A model generated the notes under the pieces. That model did not search any database. It saw only the letters and a list, made by a program, of their open reading frames with translations, and was not told the DNA's origin. The position numbers and the translations under genes are program-made. Positions 7,492 through 15,491 of a stretch of 41,969 nt of DNA are shown one piece after another (the first letter of the stretch is position 1; the number at the start of each line of letters is the position of its first letter). Source of the stretch: Streptomyces sp. CB01635 (GTDB taxonomy: Bacteria; Actinomycetota; Actinomycetes; Streptomycetales; Streptomycetaceae); the NCBI RefSeq assembly GCF_002803065.1, contig NZ_NNBL01000047.1:1-41969 (forward strand), read 5' to 3'.

Positions 7492-8277
7492 GTGAGTTTG
7501 CGAATCGTTGTCGCGGTGAAGTATGTGCCCGACGCCACGGGAGACCGGCGCTTTGACCAGGACCTGACCACCGACCGCGACGCGGTGGACGGCCTGTTGT
7601 CCGAACTCGACGAGTACGCCGTCGAGCAGGCCCTCCAGATTGCCGAGACGGCGGATGACGCCGAGGTCACCGTATTGACCATGGGGCCGGAGGAAGCCCA
7701 GGAAGCGCTGCGTAAGGCCCTGTCCATGGGCGCCGACAAGGCAGTGCACATCGAGGACGAGGGGGTGCACGGCACCGACATCATGGGTACGTCACTGGTA
7801 CTTGCCAAGGCCATCAAGCACCTCGGATACGACCTGGTCGTCTGCGGTATGGCGTCGACCGACGGCACCGCCGGCGTCGTTCCCGCGCTGCTCGCCGAGC
7901 GGCTGAGCGTCCCGCAGGTGACCTTCCTGTCCGAAGTCGCCCTAGCGGACGGCAAAGTGACCGGCCGGCGCGACGGGGACGCGGCCAGCGAATGGGTGGA
8001 GGCTACCCTGCCCGCGCTCGTCTCGGTCACGGACCAGTCCGGCGAGGCCCGGTACCCGTCGTTCAAGGGCATCATGGCGGCGAAGAAGAAGCCGATGGAG
8101 TCGCTTGACCTCTCCGACCTGGGCATCGACGAGGCCGAGGTCGGCCTTCTGGGCGCCTGGACCGCGGTCAGCGAAGCCACCGCCCGCCCGGCCCGTGTGG
8201 CAGGCACTGTCACCAAGGACGAGGGAGAGGGCGGCAAGCAGATTGCGGCCTTCCTCGCGGAGCAGAAGCTCCTCTAG
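7492..8277 (+). CDS. etfB: Electron transfer flavoprotein beta subunit
   Basis: The 261-residue beta subunit of the heterodimeric electron transfer flavoprotein binds AMP and pairs with the alpha subunit to accept electrons from flavoprotein dehydrogenases. It begins VSLRIVVAVKYVPDATGDRRF, typical of actinobacterial EtfB, and contains VTVLTMGPEEAQEALRKAL and the GMASTDGTAGVVPALLAE segment. I chose the GTG at 7492; the frame stays open for 138 codons upstream, but that translation is low-complexity and not EtfB-like. etfA follows 110 bp later. No acyl-CoA dehydrogenase or ETF:quinone oxidoreductase gene is in the window, so the electron donor and acceptor are encoded elsewhere. Confidence 0.95.
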   Translation: MSLRIVVAVKYVPDATGDRRFDQDLTTDRDAVDGLLSELDEYAVEQALQIAETADDAEVTVLTMGPEEAQEALRKALSMGADKAVHIEDEGVHGTDIMGTSLVLAKAIKHLGYDLVVCGMASTDGTAGVVPALLAERLSVPQVTFLSEVALADGKVTGRRDGDAASEWVEATLPALVSVTDQSGEARYPSFKGIMAAKKKPMESLDLSDLGIDEAEVGLLGAWTAVSEATARPARVAGTVTKDEGEGGKQIAAFLAEQKLL

Positions 8278-8387
8278 AACCGACGGGCCCCGGAGCGCGC
8301 GCCTGTCCGAGGCCGACCCGCGACGCACTGCGGCAGCCGCAGACCCCCTCATGCCGACCCGTAGAGATTCCGCAGGAGTGCAGTCCC

Positions 8388-9353
8388 ATGAGCCAAGTCC
8401 TTGTCCTCGTCGACCACGTGGACGGAAGCGTCCGCAAGCCGACACTTGAACTACTCACCCTGGCCCGGCGGATCGGCGAGCCCGTCGCTGTCCATCTCGG
8501 CCCCGGCGCCGATACCGCAGCCCCCGTGCTGGCCCAGCACGGCGCGAGCCGGATCCTTGTCTGCGACGCGCCTGACTTTGACGACTACCTCGTCGTGCCC
8601 AGGGTCGACGCCCTCGAGGCGGCAGCGGCAGCGGTGCAGCCGGCCGCCGTACTGGTGTCCTCCTCCAGCGAAGGCAAGGAGACCGCCGCCCGGCTCGCCC
8701 TGAGGCTCGGCTCGGGCGTCATCACCGACGCGGTAGACATCGAGACCAGTGACCAGGGCCCCGTGGTGGTCCAGTCGGTGTTCGCGGCGGCCTTCACCAC
8801 CAAGTCCCGTGTCACCCGGGGCGTTCCGGTCATCACCGTCAAGCCCAACTCCGCCCCGGTGGAGACCGCACCTGCCGACGACGTCGCTGTCGAGACGTTG
8901 GCGGTCACCTTCAGCGCCCTGGCCCACGCAACCAGGGTGGTCTCCCGCGCGGCACGCGAGTCCACGGGACGCCCCGAGCTAACTGAGTCGGCCGTGGTGG
9001 TCTCCGGCGGGCGAGGGGTTGGCAGCGCGGAGAACTTCGCGCTCATCGAAGCTCTCGCCGACTCGCTCGATGCGGCCGTGGGCGCCTCGCGCGCGGCGGT
9101 CGACGCGGGCTGGTACCCGCACACCAATCAGGTGGGGCAGACAGGAAAGTCCGTGTCTCCGCAGCTGTACATCGCCAACGGCATCTCGGGCGCGATCCAG
9201 CACCGGGCCGGCATGCAGACCTCGAAGACGATCGTCGTGGTCAACACGGACTCCGAGGCCCCCATCTTCGAGCTCGCCGACTACGGTCTCGTCGGTGACC
9301 TGTTCGCTGTCCTTCCCCAGCTCACTGAGGAAATCAAGTCCCGGAAGAGCTGA
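8388..9353 (+). CDS. etfA: Electron transfer flavoprotein alpha subunit
   Basis: The 321-residue FAD-carrying alpha subunit has the C-terminal FAD-binding half in clear form: VVSGGRGVGS, VGASRAAVDAGW, QVGQTGKSVSPQLYIANGISGAIQH and the final ADYGLVGDLFAVLPQL. GCAGGAGTG is an appropriate ribosome-binding site for the ATG at 8388. Together with EtfB it would collect electrons from a flavin dehydrogenase acting in the island's pathway. A duplicate EtfBA set dedicated to a catabolic island, separate from the housekeeping fatty-acid set, is plausible but cannot be shown from this window. Confidence 0.96.
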   Translation: MSQVLVLVDHVDGSVRKPTLELLTLARRIGEPVAVHLGPGADTAAPVLAQHGASRILVCDAPDFDDYLVVPRVDALEAAAAAVQPAAVLVSSSSEGKETAARLALRLGSGVITDAVDIETSDQGPVVVQSVFAAAFTTKSRVTRGVPVITVKPNSAPVETAPADDVAVETLAVTFSALAHATRVVSRAARESTGRPELTESAVVVSGGRGVGSAENFALIEALADSLDAAVGASRAAVDAGWYPHTNQVGQTGKSVSPQLYIANGISGAIQHRAGMQTSKTIVVVNTDSEAPIFELADYGLVGDLFAVLPQLTEEIKSRKS

Positions 9354-9361
9354 GACGGTTC

Positions 9362-9377
9362 CCAACTCCAGAGTTGG
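9362..9377 (+). terminator. Short hairpin after etfA
   Basis: CCAACTC-CA-GAGTTGG is a perfect inverted repeat starting 9 bp after the etfA stop. The stem is short and no T tract follows; it may help end the etfBA transcript. Confidence 0.3.
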
Positions 9378-9427
9378 CCAAGCAGACCGAGCCCGCCAGC
9401 ACCACGGTCGTCCTCACCCTTGTCAGG

Positions 9428-9928
9428 GTCGGAACGCACCCAATGTCGAGTGGCTGGAGGGAAGTGGCCTGACCGTCGACGGCGGCGTGGTGTGCGACGA
9501 ATACCTGGCGGGCGGGCGGTGCATCCGGCGTGTACGCGGCCGGGGATGTGGCTCGCTGGCCGCACCCACAATTCGGCTTCCTCGTACGGTTCGAGCATGG
9601 GACCAATGCCGCCGACCAGGCTCGCTGCGCTGTCGCGCGCCTGGATACATGCGTGCCGTACCGGCCTAGCGACTACGTCTGGCCGGGGTGCGACTGGAGG
9701 CTGCAGATCGTGGGTCGGCTCCAGGCCGACGGCACGGAGGCGCTGTTCGGCAACCTGGAGTTGGAACGACCGCGGGCGGCTCTGCCTCATGCCGACGCCG
9801 CAGGCCGGCTATGTGCCGCGGTGGTGCTCAACTGGCCGGAGTCGTTCCTACAGTGCCGACGGATGATCGCGGCGGGCGCCGAGATCGTGGAGGCCCGGAA
9901 CTTGTTGAACGCTGCCGGTCAGGCGTGA
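9428..9928 (+). pseudogene. Decayed BphA4-type ferredoxin reductase (C-terminal half)
   Basis: Three frames together spell the C-terminal half of an FAD-dependent NAD(P)H-ferredoxin reductase. The pieces are VGTHP, then NVEWLEGSGLTVDGGVVCDE, then after a shift near 9515-9525 GASGVYAAGDVARWPHPQFG, continuing to VPYRPSDYVWP, LQIVGRLQADG, VVLNWPESF and a TGA at 9926-9928. At least two frameshifts and the absence of the N-terminal FAD domain make it non-functional. The GVYAAGDVARW segment is the second FAD-contact motif of this family. It marks an earlier redox component of the island, now lost, while the FprA-type reductase at 4.5 kb remains intact. Confidence 0.8.
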
Positions 9929-9946
9929 TCTTCCGCAGAGGCCCGA

Positions 9947-9979
9947 TGCCGAGGCCGGCGCATCGCGCCGGCCTCGGCA
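9947..9979. terminator. Bidirectional terminator, perfect 15-bp stem
   Basis: A 15-bp perfect inverted repeat (TGCCGAGGCCGGCGC / GCGCCGGCCTCGGCA) with a 3-nt loop lies between the convergent reductase pseudogene and CoA-transferase gene, 17 bp from the latter's stop. Its position and strength suit termination from both sides. Confidence 0.8.
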
Positions 9980-9996
9980 ACAACAGGTCGCCGAGG

Positions 9997-11199
9997 TCAG
10001 GGACGAGGGGAGGAGTCCACACCCCAGTCCCGCAGGACGGCATCGCGGTCGGCGTCGAGGTCGGGCCCAGCCGCCGCGGAGGGCTCGAAACCGTCGAGCG
10101 TGAACGGCATCGACACCGTCCGTAGGCCGTCGCTCAGCGTCGTCAGGTAGTGGTTCGCCGCGACTTGTTCGTCGGTCAGGACGTCGCCGAGGCGGTTCAC
10201 GGGGCCGCACCATACGCCGTGTTCGCGCAGCCGCTCGAGCCAGTGGTCGGCCGGCTGCGTGGCGAAGTGCCGGTCCAGTTCGACGCGCATCTCCCGGCTA
10301 TGGTCGAGCATGTCGGCGTACGTGGCGAAGCGCGGGTCGGCGACCAGGTGCTCAATCTGCGCACCGGTTACAAACGCGTCCCACGCCCGGGCATTGACTG
10401 CTGCCACGGCGATCCACCTGCCGTCCCCGGCCCGGTACTGGTTCAGGAGGGCGTTGCGCGGATCGGTGCGCGGCCTGCCCGTGGTCGAGGCCTCCTTGGT
10501 GTTGGCCACGGAACCGACAAGACCCATCTGCGTCCACAACGCGCTCTGCAGGAGGGACCCGGTCACGGTCTCTCCGCGACCGGTCCGGGCGCGGCGCAGC
10601 AGCGCTGCCAGGACACCGGAGAACAAGTAGGTGCCGGTGATGACGTCGTTCAGCGCGCCGGGCGGAGCGAAGGGCTGCTCTTGGTCGGGAGACAGGGCGA
10701 ACAGCATTCCGGCGTACGCCATGCCAGTCATGTCCTGCGTGAGGTCGTTGGCCCGCGGCCCGGTGGGGCCGAGACCGGAGCCGCGGGCGTACACCAGCCG
10801 TGGGTTCGCGGCGTGCAGGGAGTCCGCGTCGATGCCCAGCTTGGTGACAGTCGTGGGGCTCATGTTGGTGATGAAGACGTCGGCCTGTTCGATCATCCGG
10901 TCGAAGGTTCCCCGGTCGGCCGAAGAGCTGAGATCCAGGGCGATGGAACGCTTGTTCCTGTTGAATGTGGAGTAGGAGATGCTCGTCTTGGTGGTCACGC
11001 TGCCGGCAGTGGGGGCTGTATGTGAGCGCGTGGGGTCGCCATTGGTGCTCTCGACCTTCACGACATCGGCGCCGAGGTCGGCGAGGAGCATGCCGGTTAC
11101 GGGGCCAGCCATCCAGATCGTCATGTCAACGACACGCAGGCCAGCCAGGGGCGGCTCGCTTGCCGGGTCGGGTGAGGGGGCTATCGGTTCGCCAGACAC
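9997..11199 (-). CDS. Class III CoA-transferase (CaiB/BaiF family)
   Basis: The 400-residue enzyme belongs to the family that moves CoA between carboxylic acids. The N-terminus (PLAGLRVVDMTIWMAGPVTGMLLADLGADVVKVE) is the family hallmark, and Asp185 in ALNDVITG occupies the place of the catalytic aspartate that forms the anhydride intermediate. It reads toward the pseudogene and ends at a strong terminator. It is divergent from the GntR regulator, with 148 bp between them. It suggests that a pathway intermediate is activated to a CoA thioester, which would give EtfBA something to do if an acyl-CoA dehydrogenase elsewhere acts on it. No TGTATGCA site is visible upstream. Confidence 0.93.
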   Translation of the reverse strand: MSGEPIAPSPDPASEPPLAGLRVVDMTIWMAGPVTGMLLADLGADVVKVESTNGDPTRSHTAPTAGSVTTKTSISYSTFNRNKRSIALDLSSSADRGTFDRMIEQADVFITNMSPTTVTKLGIDADSLHAANPRLVYARGSGLGPTGPRANDLTQDMTGMAYAGMLFALSPDQEQPFAPPGALNDVITGTYLFSGVLAALLRRARTGRGETVTGSLLQSALWTQMGLVGSVANTKEASTTGRPRTDPRNALLNQYRAGDGRWIAVAAVNARAWDAFVTGAQIEHLVADPRFATYADMLDHSREMRVELDRHFATQPADHWLERLREHGVWCGPVNRLGDVLTDEQVAANHYLTTLSDGLRTVSMPFTLDGFEPSAAAGPDLDADRDAVLRDWGVDSSPRP

Positions 11200-11347
11200 A
11201 GCAATTGCCTCGCAGTCACTACTTGGGTAGGTGCTAGGAGCGTAGTCATCACCTGCCGCTCCAAGTCAAGCTTCCTGCCTGCAACCTTCCCCCCGCAGCA
11301 GCGCCTGCGTGTATCTTTGGCCTCACTAATTACGGTGAAACGAATGG

Positions 11348-12064
11348 GTGGGCGACGCTGTGGTCGGGAAGTCGAGTTCCAAGCCGGAGGGGTCGGTGAC
11401 CGCCGGGCCCGCAAGCTCCGTCTCCGAGCCGATGCAGCTGACTCTGCAGGCAGCCGCCCAGATTCGCGGCCTGATCATCGAGGGCGTCCTCCTGCCGGGG
11501 CAGAAGATTCGCCAGGTCGACCTGGCGGAGCAGATCGGGGTGTCCCGCAGTCCGCTCCGTGAGGCGCTGCGCACGCTTGAGTCCGAGGGCGTCGTCACCT
11601 ACGAGACCAACCGTGGCTATGTCGTGGCCCGTCTCGAACCGTCGGACCTGGCCGAGATCTATCGAATGCGCGAGCTGCTCGAGGGCGAACTGCTGCGCTC
11701 GATCGTCAAGCCTGACAAGAAGACGCTGGATGCTCTCGTGCGGTATAACGACGAGATGATCGCGGCAGTTGGGCAGGGCGACATCGCGGCGGTTCTCCGG
11801 GCCAACCGCGAGTTCCACTTCACGATCTTCGAACTGTCTCCGTTGAACCAGTTCAAGCGCGAGATCCGGCGGCTGTGGCAACTGTCCGAGGGCTACCTCG
11901 CGTGGTGGTGGCGGTTGCCTCACGTGACCACCCGGATCAGCCAGGAGCACAAGCAGATCATCAAGGCGCTGCGCAAGTACGACCGCGAGGCCCTCGTCGA
12001 GTCGTTCAACGCGCACCGTGTCAGCGGCCATGAGAGTGCTCTGCCCCTGCTGGGCCGCTCCTGA
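11348..12064 (+). CDS. GntR-family regulator, FadR/FCD subfamily
   Basis: The 238-residue regulator has an N-terminal winged helix (about residues 28-95, including LAEQIGVSRSPLREALRTLESEGVV) and a C-terminal all-helical FCD ligand domain. FCD metal/ligand histidines appear in REFHFTIF, EHKQII and NAHR. It starts with GTG at 11348; a start nearer residue 29 (MQLTLQ) is possible. FCD regulators usually bind short palindromes and release DNA when they bind an organic acid. The four TATGCATA-like sites in this island are the best candidates for its operators. It is the only regulator within the catabolic region. No such site precedes its own gene, so it may not autoregulate. Confidence 0.92.
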   Translation: MGDAVVGKSSSKPEGSVTAGPASSVSEPMQLTLQAAAQIRGLIIEGVLLPGQKIRQVDLAEQIGVSRSPLREALRTLESEGVVTYETNRGYVVARLEPSDLAEIYRMRELLEGELLRSIVKPDKKTLDALVRYNDEMIAAVGQGDIAAVLRANREFHFTIFELSPLNQFKREIRRLWQLSEGYLAWWWRLPHVTTRISQEHKQIIKALRKYDREALVESFNAHRVSGHESALPLLGRS

Positions 12065-12132
12065 TCTGTCCGCTGGGGCCTGAAGCATTCCCGTCCAGGT
12101 TTCCAGCGTGTCTACCCATGTGATTGCTCCCG

Positions 12133-12168
12133 AGCCCCACGAGTGCCGCGTCTAGCGGTTGTGGGGCT
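12133..12168 (+). terminator. Terminator after the GntR gene
   Basis: AGCCCCAC and GTGGGGCT form an 8-bp stem enclosing a second small CCGC/GCGG stem, 69 bp after the regulator stop. It separates the regulator from the aldehyde dehydrogenase transcript. Confidence 0.55.
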
Positions 12169-12402
12169 ATACCGCATCTGATGGTGCGGGGCTTCGCGGG
12201 GGCAATAGACCCTCCTGGCAGTCGTGGTGGATCCGCAGCCGGCGACTGCTGGCCGTTCGTGCCGCTTGCTCGAGTCTCATCGCCCTCCACCGGGCCCGTC
12301 GGCCGGTGGGGGAGGGGCACCGCTAAACAGTGCAGCCCACTCCCTCGCACGCCAGTGCTCCCTTGCGTCAACGCGAAGGTCTTCCTGAGCGCCAAACTGT
12401 CG

Positions 12403-12422
12403 GCTAGAATGCATACATATTT
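12403..12422 (+). promoter_or_regulatory. Operator site D and -10 element before the aldehyde dehydrogenase
   Basis: TAGAAT at 12405-12410, a near-consensus -10, runs directly into TGCATACA at 12410-12417, the reverse complement of the shared TGTATGCA. The same layout (TAGATT followed by ATGCATAC) occurs at the aldolase promoter. It lies about 155 nt upstream of the dehydrogenase start. I see no good -35. The rest of the 509-bp gap between the GntR and dehydrogenase genes, apart from the terminator at 12133-12168, shows no other feature. Confidence 0.55.
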
Positions 12423-12573
12423 GCCGACGCCTTGCGTCTGTATCAGCATTGCGCGAGAGCGACGGAATGCTCACCGCCCGGCACTGACTCCAGCGCAGTG
12501 CCCGATGCCCCGACCCCTGCTATGACGGCGGGCTACCCCTGCTTCCAGCTTCAAGACTCTGGAGACAACCGCA

Positions 12574-14058
12574 GTGACCGCACCAAAGATTGCCGCCGCA
12601 CCCCTTAAGCACCCTGGCCGCTTCTACATCGGCGGCGAGTGGGTGAAGCCCTCGACCAGTGATCTCATCGATGTCATTCAGCCGGCCACCGAGGAGGTCT
12701 ATCTCCAAGTCGCCGAGGCCAAGCCGGAGGACGTCAACCGCGCCGTGGACGCGGCCCGCCACGCGTTCGATGAAGGCCCGTGGCCCTTCATGACCCCCGC
12801 CGAGCGGGCCGAGTACATGCGCGCCATCGCTGAAGGACTGCGCAAGCGGCAGGACGAGATCGCCTACACCTGGGCGTCGGAGATGGGCATCCTGCACGGC
12901 GACGCCGTGGTCCGCGGGGCCAAGATCCCAGGGATCTACGACTTCTACGCGAGCCAGGCCGACAGCTTCGAGTGGATCGAGCGGCACACCCCGGCGGGCG
13001 GCGGCTACGGATGGCTCGCACGCGAACCCGTCGGCGTCGTCGGCGCGATCGTGCCCTGGAACGCCGCGCTGGTCGCCCTGTCTTGGAAGCTCGCCCCGGC
13101 GCTCATCGCGGGCTGCTCAATCGTGCTGAAGTCCTCGCCCGAATCCCCCTCGGCCGGCTACCTCCTCGCCGAAATCGCCGAGGAGGTCGGCCTGCCCGCC
13201 GGCGTCGTCAACGTGGTCACCGCCCACCGCCCGGCATCCGAGACGCTGGTGACCAACCCGGGTATCGACAAGGTGAGCTTCACCGGCTCGACCGCCGCCG
13301 GCAAGCGCATTGCCGCGCTGTGCGCCGACCGCGTCGCCCGGGTCAACCTCGAACTCGGCGGCAAGTCGGCCGCGATGGTCCTCGACGACTACGACCTGGA
13401 GAAGGTGGCCGCCTCCCTCGCGGACTCGACCATGGAGCTGACCGGCCAGGTGTGCTCCGCCCTGACCCGAGTCGTCGTCAGCAAGGACCGGCATGACGAG
13501 CTCGTCGAGGCGCTCAGCGCCGAGTTCGCCAAGGTCAAGGTCGGTGACCCCTTCGACTCAGCAAGCGACATGGGGCCGGTGGCCGCGCAGCGACAGCGGG
13601 ACTCCATCGAGCGGCTGGTCGGCAAGGGGCTTGAGGAGGGCGCGAAGCTCGCGGCGGGCGGCCACCGGCCGGCCCACCTCGACAAGGGCTGGTTCATCGA
13701 GCCGACCCTGCTCGCCAATGTGGACAACCACTCGACGGTCGCCTGTAACGAGGCCTTCGGCCCCGTGCTGAGTGTCATCCCGGCCGAGAACGAAGAAGAC
13801 CAGATCCGCATCGCTAACGACAGCCCGTACGGTCTGAACAGCGCAGTGTTCACCAACGACGACAACCGCGCCTGGCAGTTCGCCCGCCGCATCCGCTCGG
13901 GCACGGTGGGCCATAACGCCCACCGGAACTCACATGCCTTCTCGTTCGGCGGCTTCAAGCAGTCGGGCATCGGCCGTGAGGGTGGCCGCGAAGGCCTCAT
14001 GCCCTACCTGGAGCCCAAGGCGATCATTCTGGACCGCGAGCCCACGGACGCCCCCTGA
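12574..14058 (+). CDS. NAD(P)-dependent aldehyde dehydrogenase
   Basis: The 494-residue enzyme oxidises an aldehyde to a carboxylic acid in the classical ALDH superfamily. Key features are the oxyanion Asn in GAIVPWNAAL, the cofactor-site segment FTGSTAAGKRI, the general base Glu260 in LELGGKS and the nucleophile Cys294 in GQVCSALTRV. The C-terminal FGGFKQSGIGREGG is typical of the semialdehyde/betaine-aldehyde group. The start is GTG at 12574 after a GGAG. It has its own promoter with operator D and ends in a strong terminator, so it is a single-gene unit. It probably removes the aldehyde released by the aldolase or made from the P450/SDR product. Substrate not determined. Confidence 0.95.
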   Translation: MTAPKIAAAPLKHPGRFYIGGEWVKPSTSDLIDVIQPATEEVYLQVAEAKPEDVNRAVDAARHAFDEGPWPFMTPAERAEYMRAIAEGLRKRQDEIAYTWASEMGILHGDAVVRGAKIPGIYDFYASQADSFEWIERHTPAGGGYGWLAREPVGVVGAIVPWNAALVALSWKLAPALIAGCSIVLKSSPESPSAGYLLAEIAEEVGLPAGVVNVVTAHRPASETLVTNPGIDKVSFTGSTAAGKRIAALCADRVARVNLELGGKSAAMVLDDYDLEKVAASLADSTMELTGQVCSALTRVVVSKDRHDELVEALSAEFAKVKVGDPFDSASDMGPVAAQRQRDSIERLVGKGLEEGAKLAAGGHRPAHLDKGWFIEPTLLANVDNHSTVACNEAFGPVLSVIPAENEEDQIRIANDSPYGLNSAVFTNDDNRAWQFARRIRSGTVGHNAHRNSHAFSFGGFKQSGIGREGGREGLMPYLEPKAIILDREPTDAP

Positions 14059-14073
14059 CGGCACCGTCCTGAC

Positions 14074-14105
14074 CGAGGGGCCGCTGACCTCGTAGCGGCC
14101 CCTCG
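14074..14105 (+). terminator. Strong terminator after the aldehyde dehydrogenase
   Basis: CGAGGGGCCGCT and AGCGGCCCCTCG form a perfect 12-bp stem with an 8-nt loop, 15 bp after the stop codon. There is no T run, as usual in high-GC actinobacteria. It implies that the cupin gene downstream has its own promoter. Confidence 0.8.
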
Positions 14106-14262
14106 CCCGTGCTGGCGCGCCAGCCCAGCGCGCGAAGGCCTTCGCTCGCAAATGTCCGGCGATGGCCAAGCTGTTCTGGCGCCTCGGCAGTCCGCACGCG
14201 CCATCCGTCCGTATCCAACCGGCGCGCAGCCGACCGCGCTGCCGGCACCGAAGGGAGTCGAC

Positions 14263-15108
14263 ATGCATGTGATCGAGACGGCGAAGATTCCGTGGAGCCT
14301 CGTCAGCAAGTCCAACCGGCCCGGCCGGGTGCACCGCAAGCTCGTACACGAGGGAGAGGTGTCCCCGGGTGTCGGGTACACCGCCGACCTCGTGCGCTAC
14401 GAGGGCGGACACGGCACGTTCAACGCCCCGCGGCACAAGCACAACTTCGACCAGATCCGCTACACCGTCAGCGGTACGCCCGACTTCGGTCACTACCAAG
14501 TGTCCTCCGAGGGACAGTCCGTATTCTTCCCGGCCGGTGCCGCCTACGGGCCCGAGACGATCGAAGAGGCGGAGATCCTTCTGATCCAATGGGGCGAGCA
14601 CTGGGTCAGCCGGGCTCAGCACGATGAGACATACGCTCAGATGCAACAGAAGGGCGAGTTCCGGGACGGTTACTACATCACCGTCGGCGCCGACGGCACG
14701 GAGCATCGTGCCGACGGCCGCAACGCGGTGTGGGAAGCCTTCAACCAGCGCAAGCTCGTCTATCCCACGCCTCGCCACCCGCAGCCGGTGATGATGGAGC
14801 CGGAGGGTTTCGCCTGGCGCTCGATAGGCAGGGGCGTTTCGACCAAGACACTCGGCCGCTTCACGGAGGACGACGTGTATGTCGCCAACTACCGGTGGGA
14901 TGTGGCCGGCGGGGTCCTGGATCTGACGGCCGAGCGCACGCAGCTGCTGTGGATCATCGACGGTGGGCTGAGCGTCGACGGCGTCGCGTACGAGCCGCAC
15001 ACCGTCATCTTCTCCGACTTCGGGGAGACTACCTCGCTGGTTGGCACCGTGGACGCGCACGCGGTCGTGTTCGGCCTGCCTCTGCCCGCTCCGGTCGCGG
15101 TTTCCTGA
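14263..15108 (+). CDS. Two-domain cupin-like protein of unknown function
   Basis: The 281-residue protein appears to contain two cupin barrels. The first has a metal-site-like HKH in FNAPRHKHNFDQIRYTVSG (about residues 58-76), followed by VFFPAGAAYGP. The second (about residues 200-270) includes LLWIIDGGLSVDGVAYEPHTVIFSDFG but seems to lack a full metal-binding HxH. I chose the ATG at 14263, preceded by GAAGGGAGTCG, because the upstream open frame has no protein-like sequence. Cupins of this sort include dioxygenases, isomerases and sugar-binding regulators. Its position at the end of the island suggests an enzyme of the same pathway, but no activity can be assigned. No TGTATGCA site is visible upstream. 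Confidence 0.75.
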   Translation: MHVIETAKIPWSLVSKSNRPGRVHRKLVHEGEVSPGVGYTADLVRYEGGHGTFNAPRHKHNFDQIRYTVSGTPDFGHYQVSSEGQSVFFPAGAAYGPETIEEAEILLIQWGEHWVSRAQHDETYAQMQQKGEFRDGYYITVGADGTEHRADGRNAVWEAFNQRKLVYPTPRHPQPVMMEPEGFAWRSIGRGVSTKTLGRFTEDDVYVANYRWDVAGGVLDLTAERTQLLWIIDGGLSVDGVAYEPHTVIFSDFGETTSLVGTVDAHAVVFGLPLPAPVAVS

Positions 15109-15491
15109 GAAGCTGCCACATCACGAGGGCGGCTCGCAGCTCACCTGCCTTGGGTGGACTGCGGGCCGCCTATTGCATCCCCGGCGCTGTTCCGCTCGCA
15201 GAGCCTGAGGTGGCCCTTCACCGCTCGCTGGAAGAGGGAGGCAACGGGAAGCCGGAGTGGACGGAGACGCGCATGTCTGGACGCAATAGCGCGCGTCGGA
15301 TGGCGAAGATGGTCACTGTGCGGGCGCATCTGGGGCGGGTATAAGCGCCGCGCTCCGCTCGTTTCCTTTTCGCTGCGTGATGTAGATGTCGCAGAGTGCT
15401 CCTGGCTTAGATGTCGCGATGCCCGTAATGTCCATAGTTGATATATCCCTGTTGAGGGTAAGTACCGCCGTGACATGTGACAAGGAGTGAG
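15109..15491. other. 383-bp intergenic region before the phosphatase gene
   Basis: No gene is supported here. Near its right end, GTTGAT (from about 15434) and GGGTAA (about 15455) are 13 nt apart. They loosely resemble actinobacterial SigB-type promoter elements but are too imperfect to call. Confidence 0.3.

Noticed and set aside
12021..12449. Minus-strand 142-codon frame in the regulator/dehydrogenase gap
   Set aside because: No protein-like motifs; it spans the terminator and operator D.
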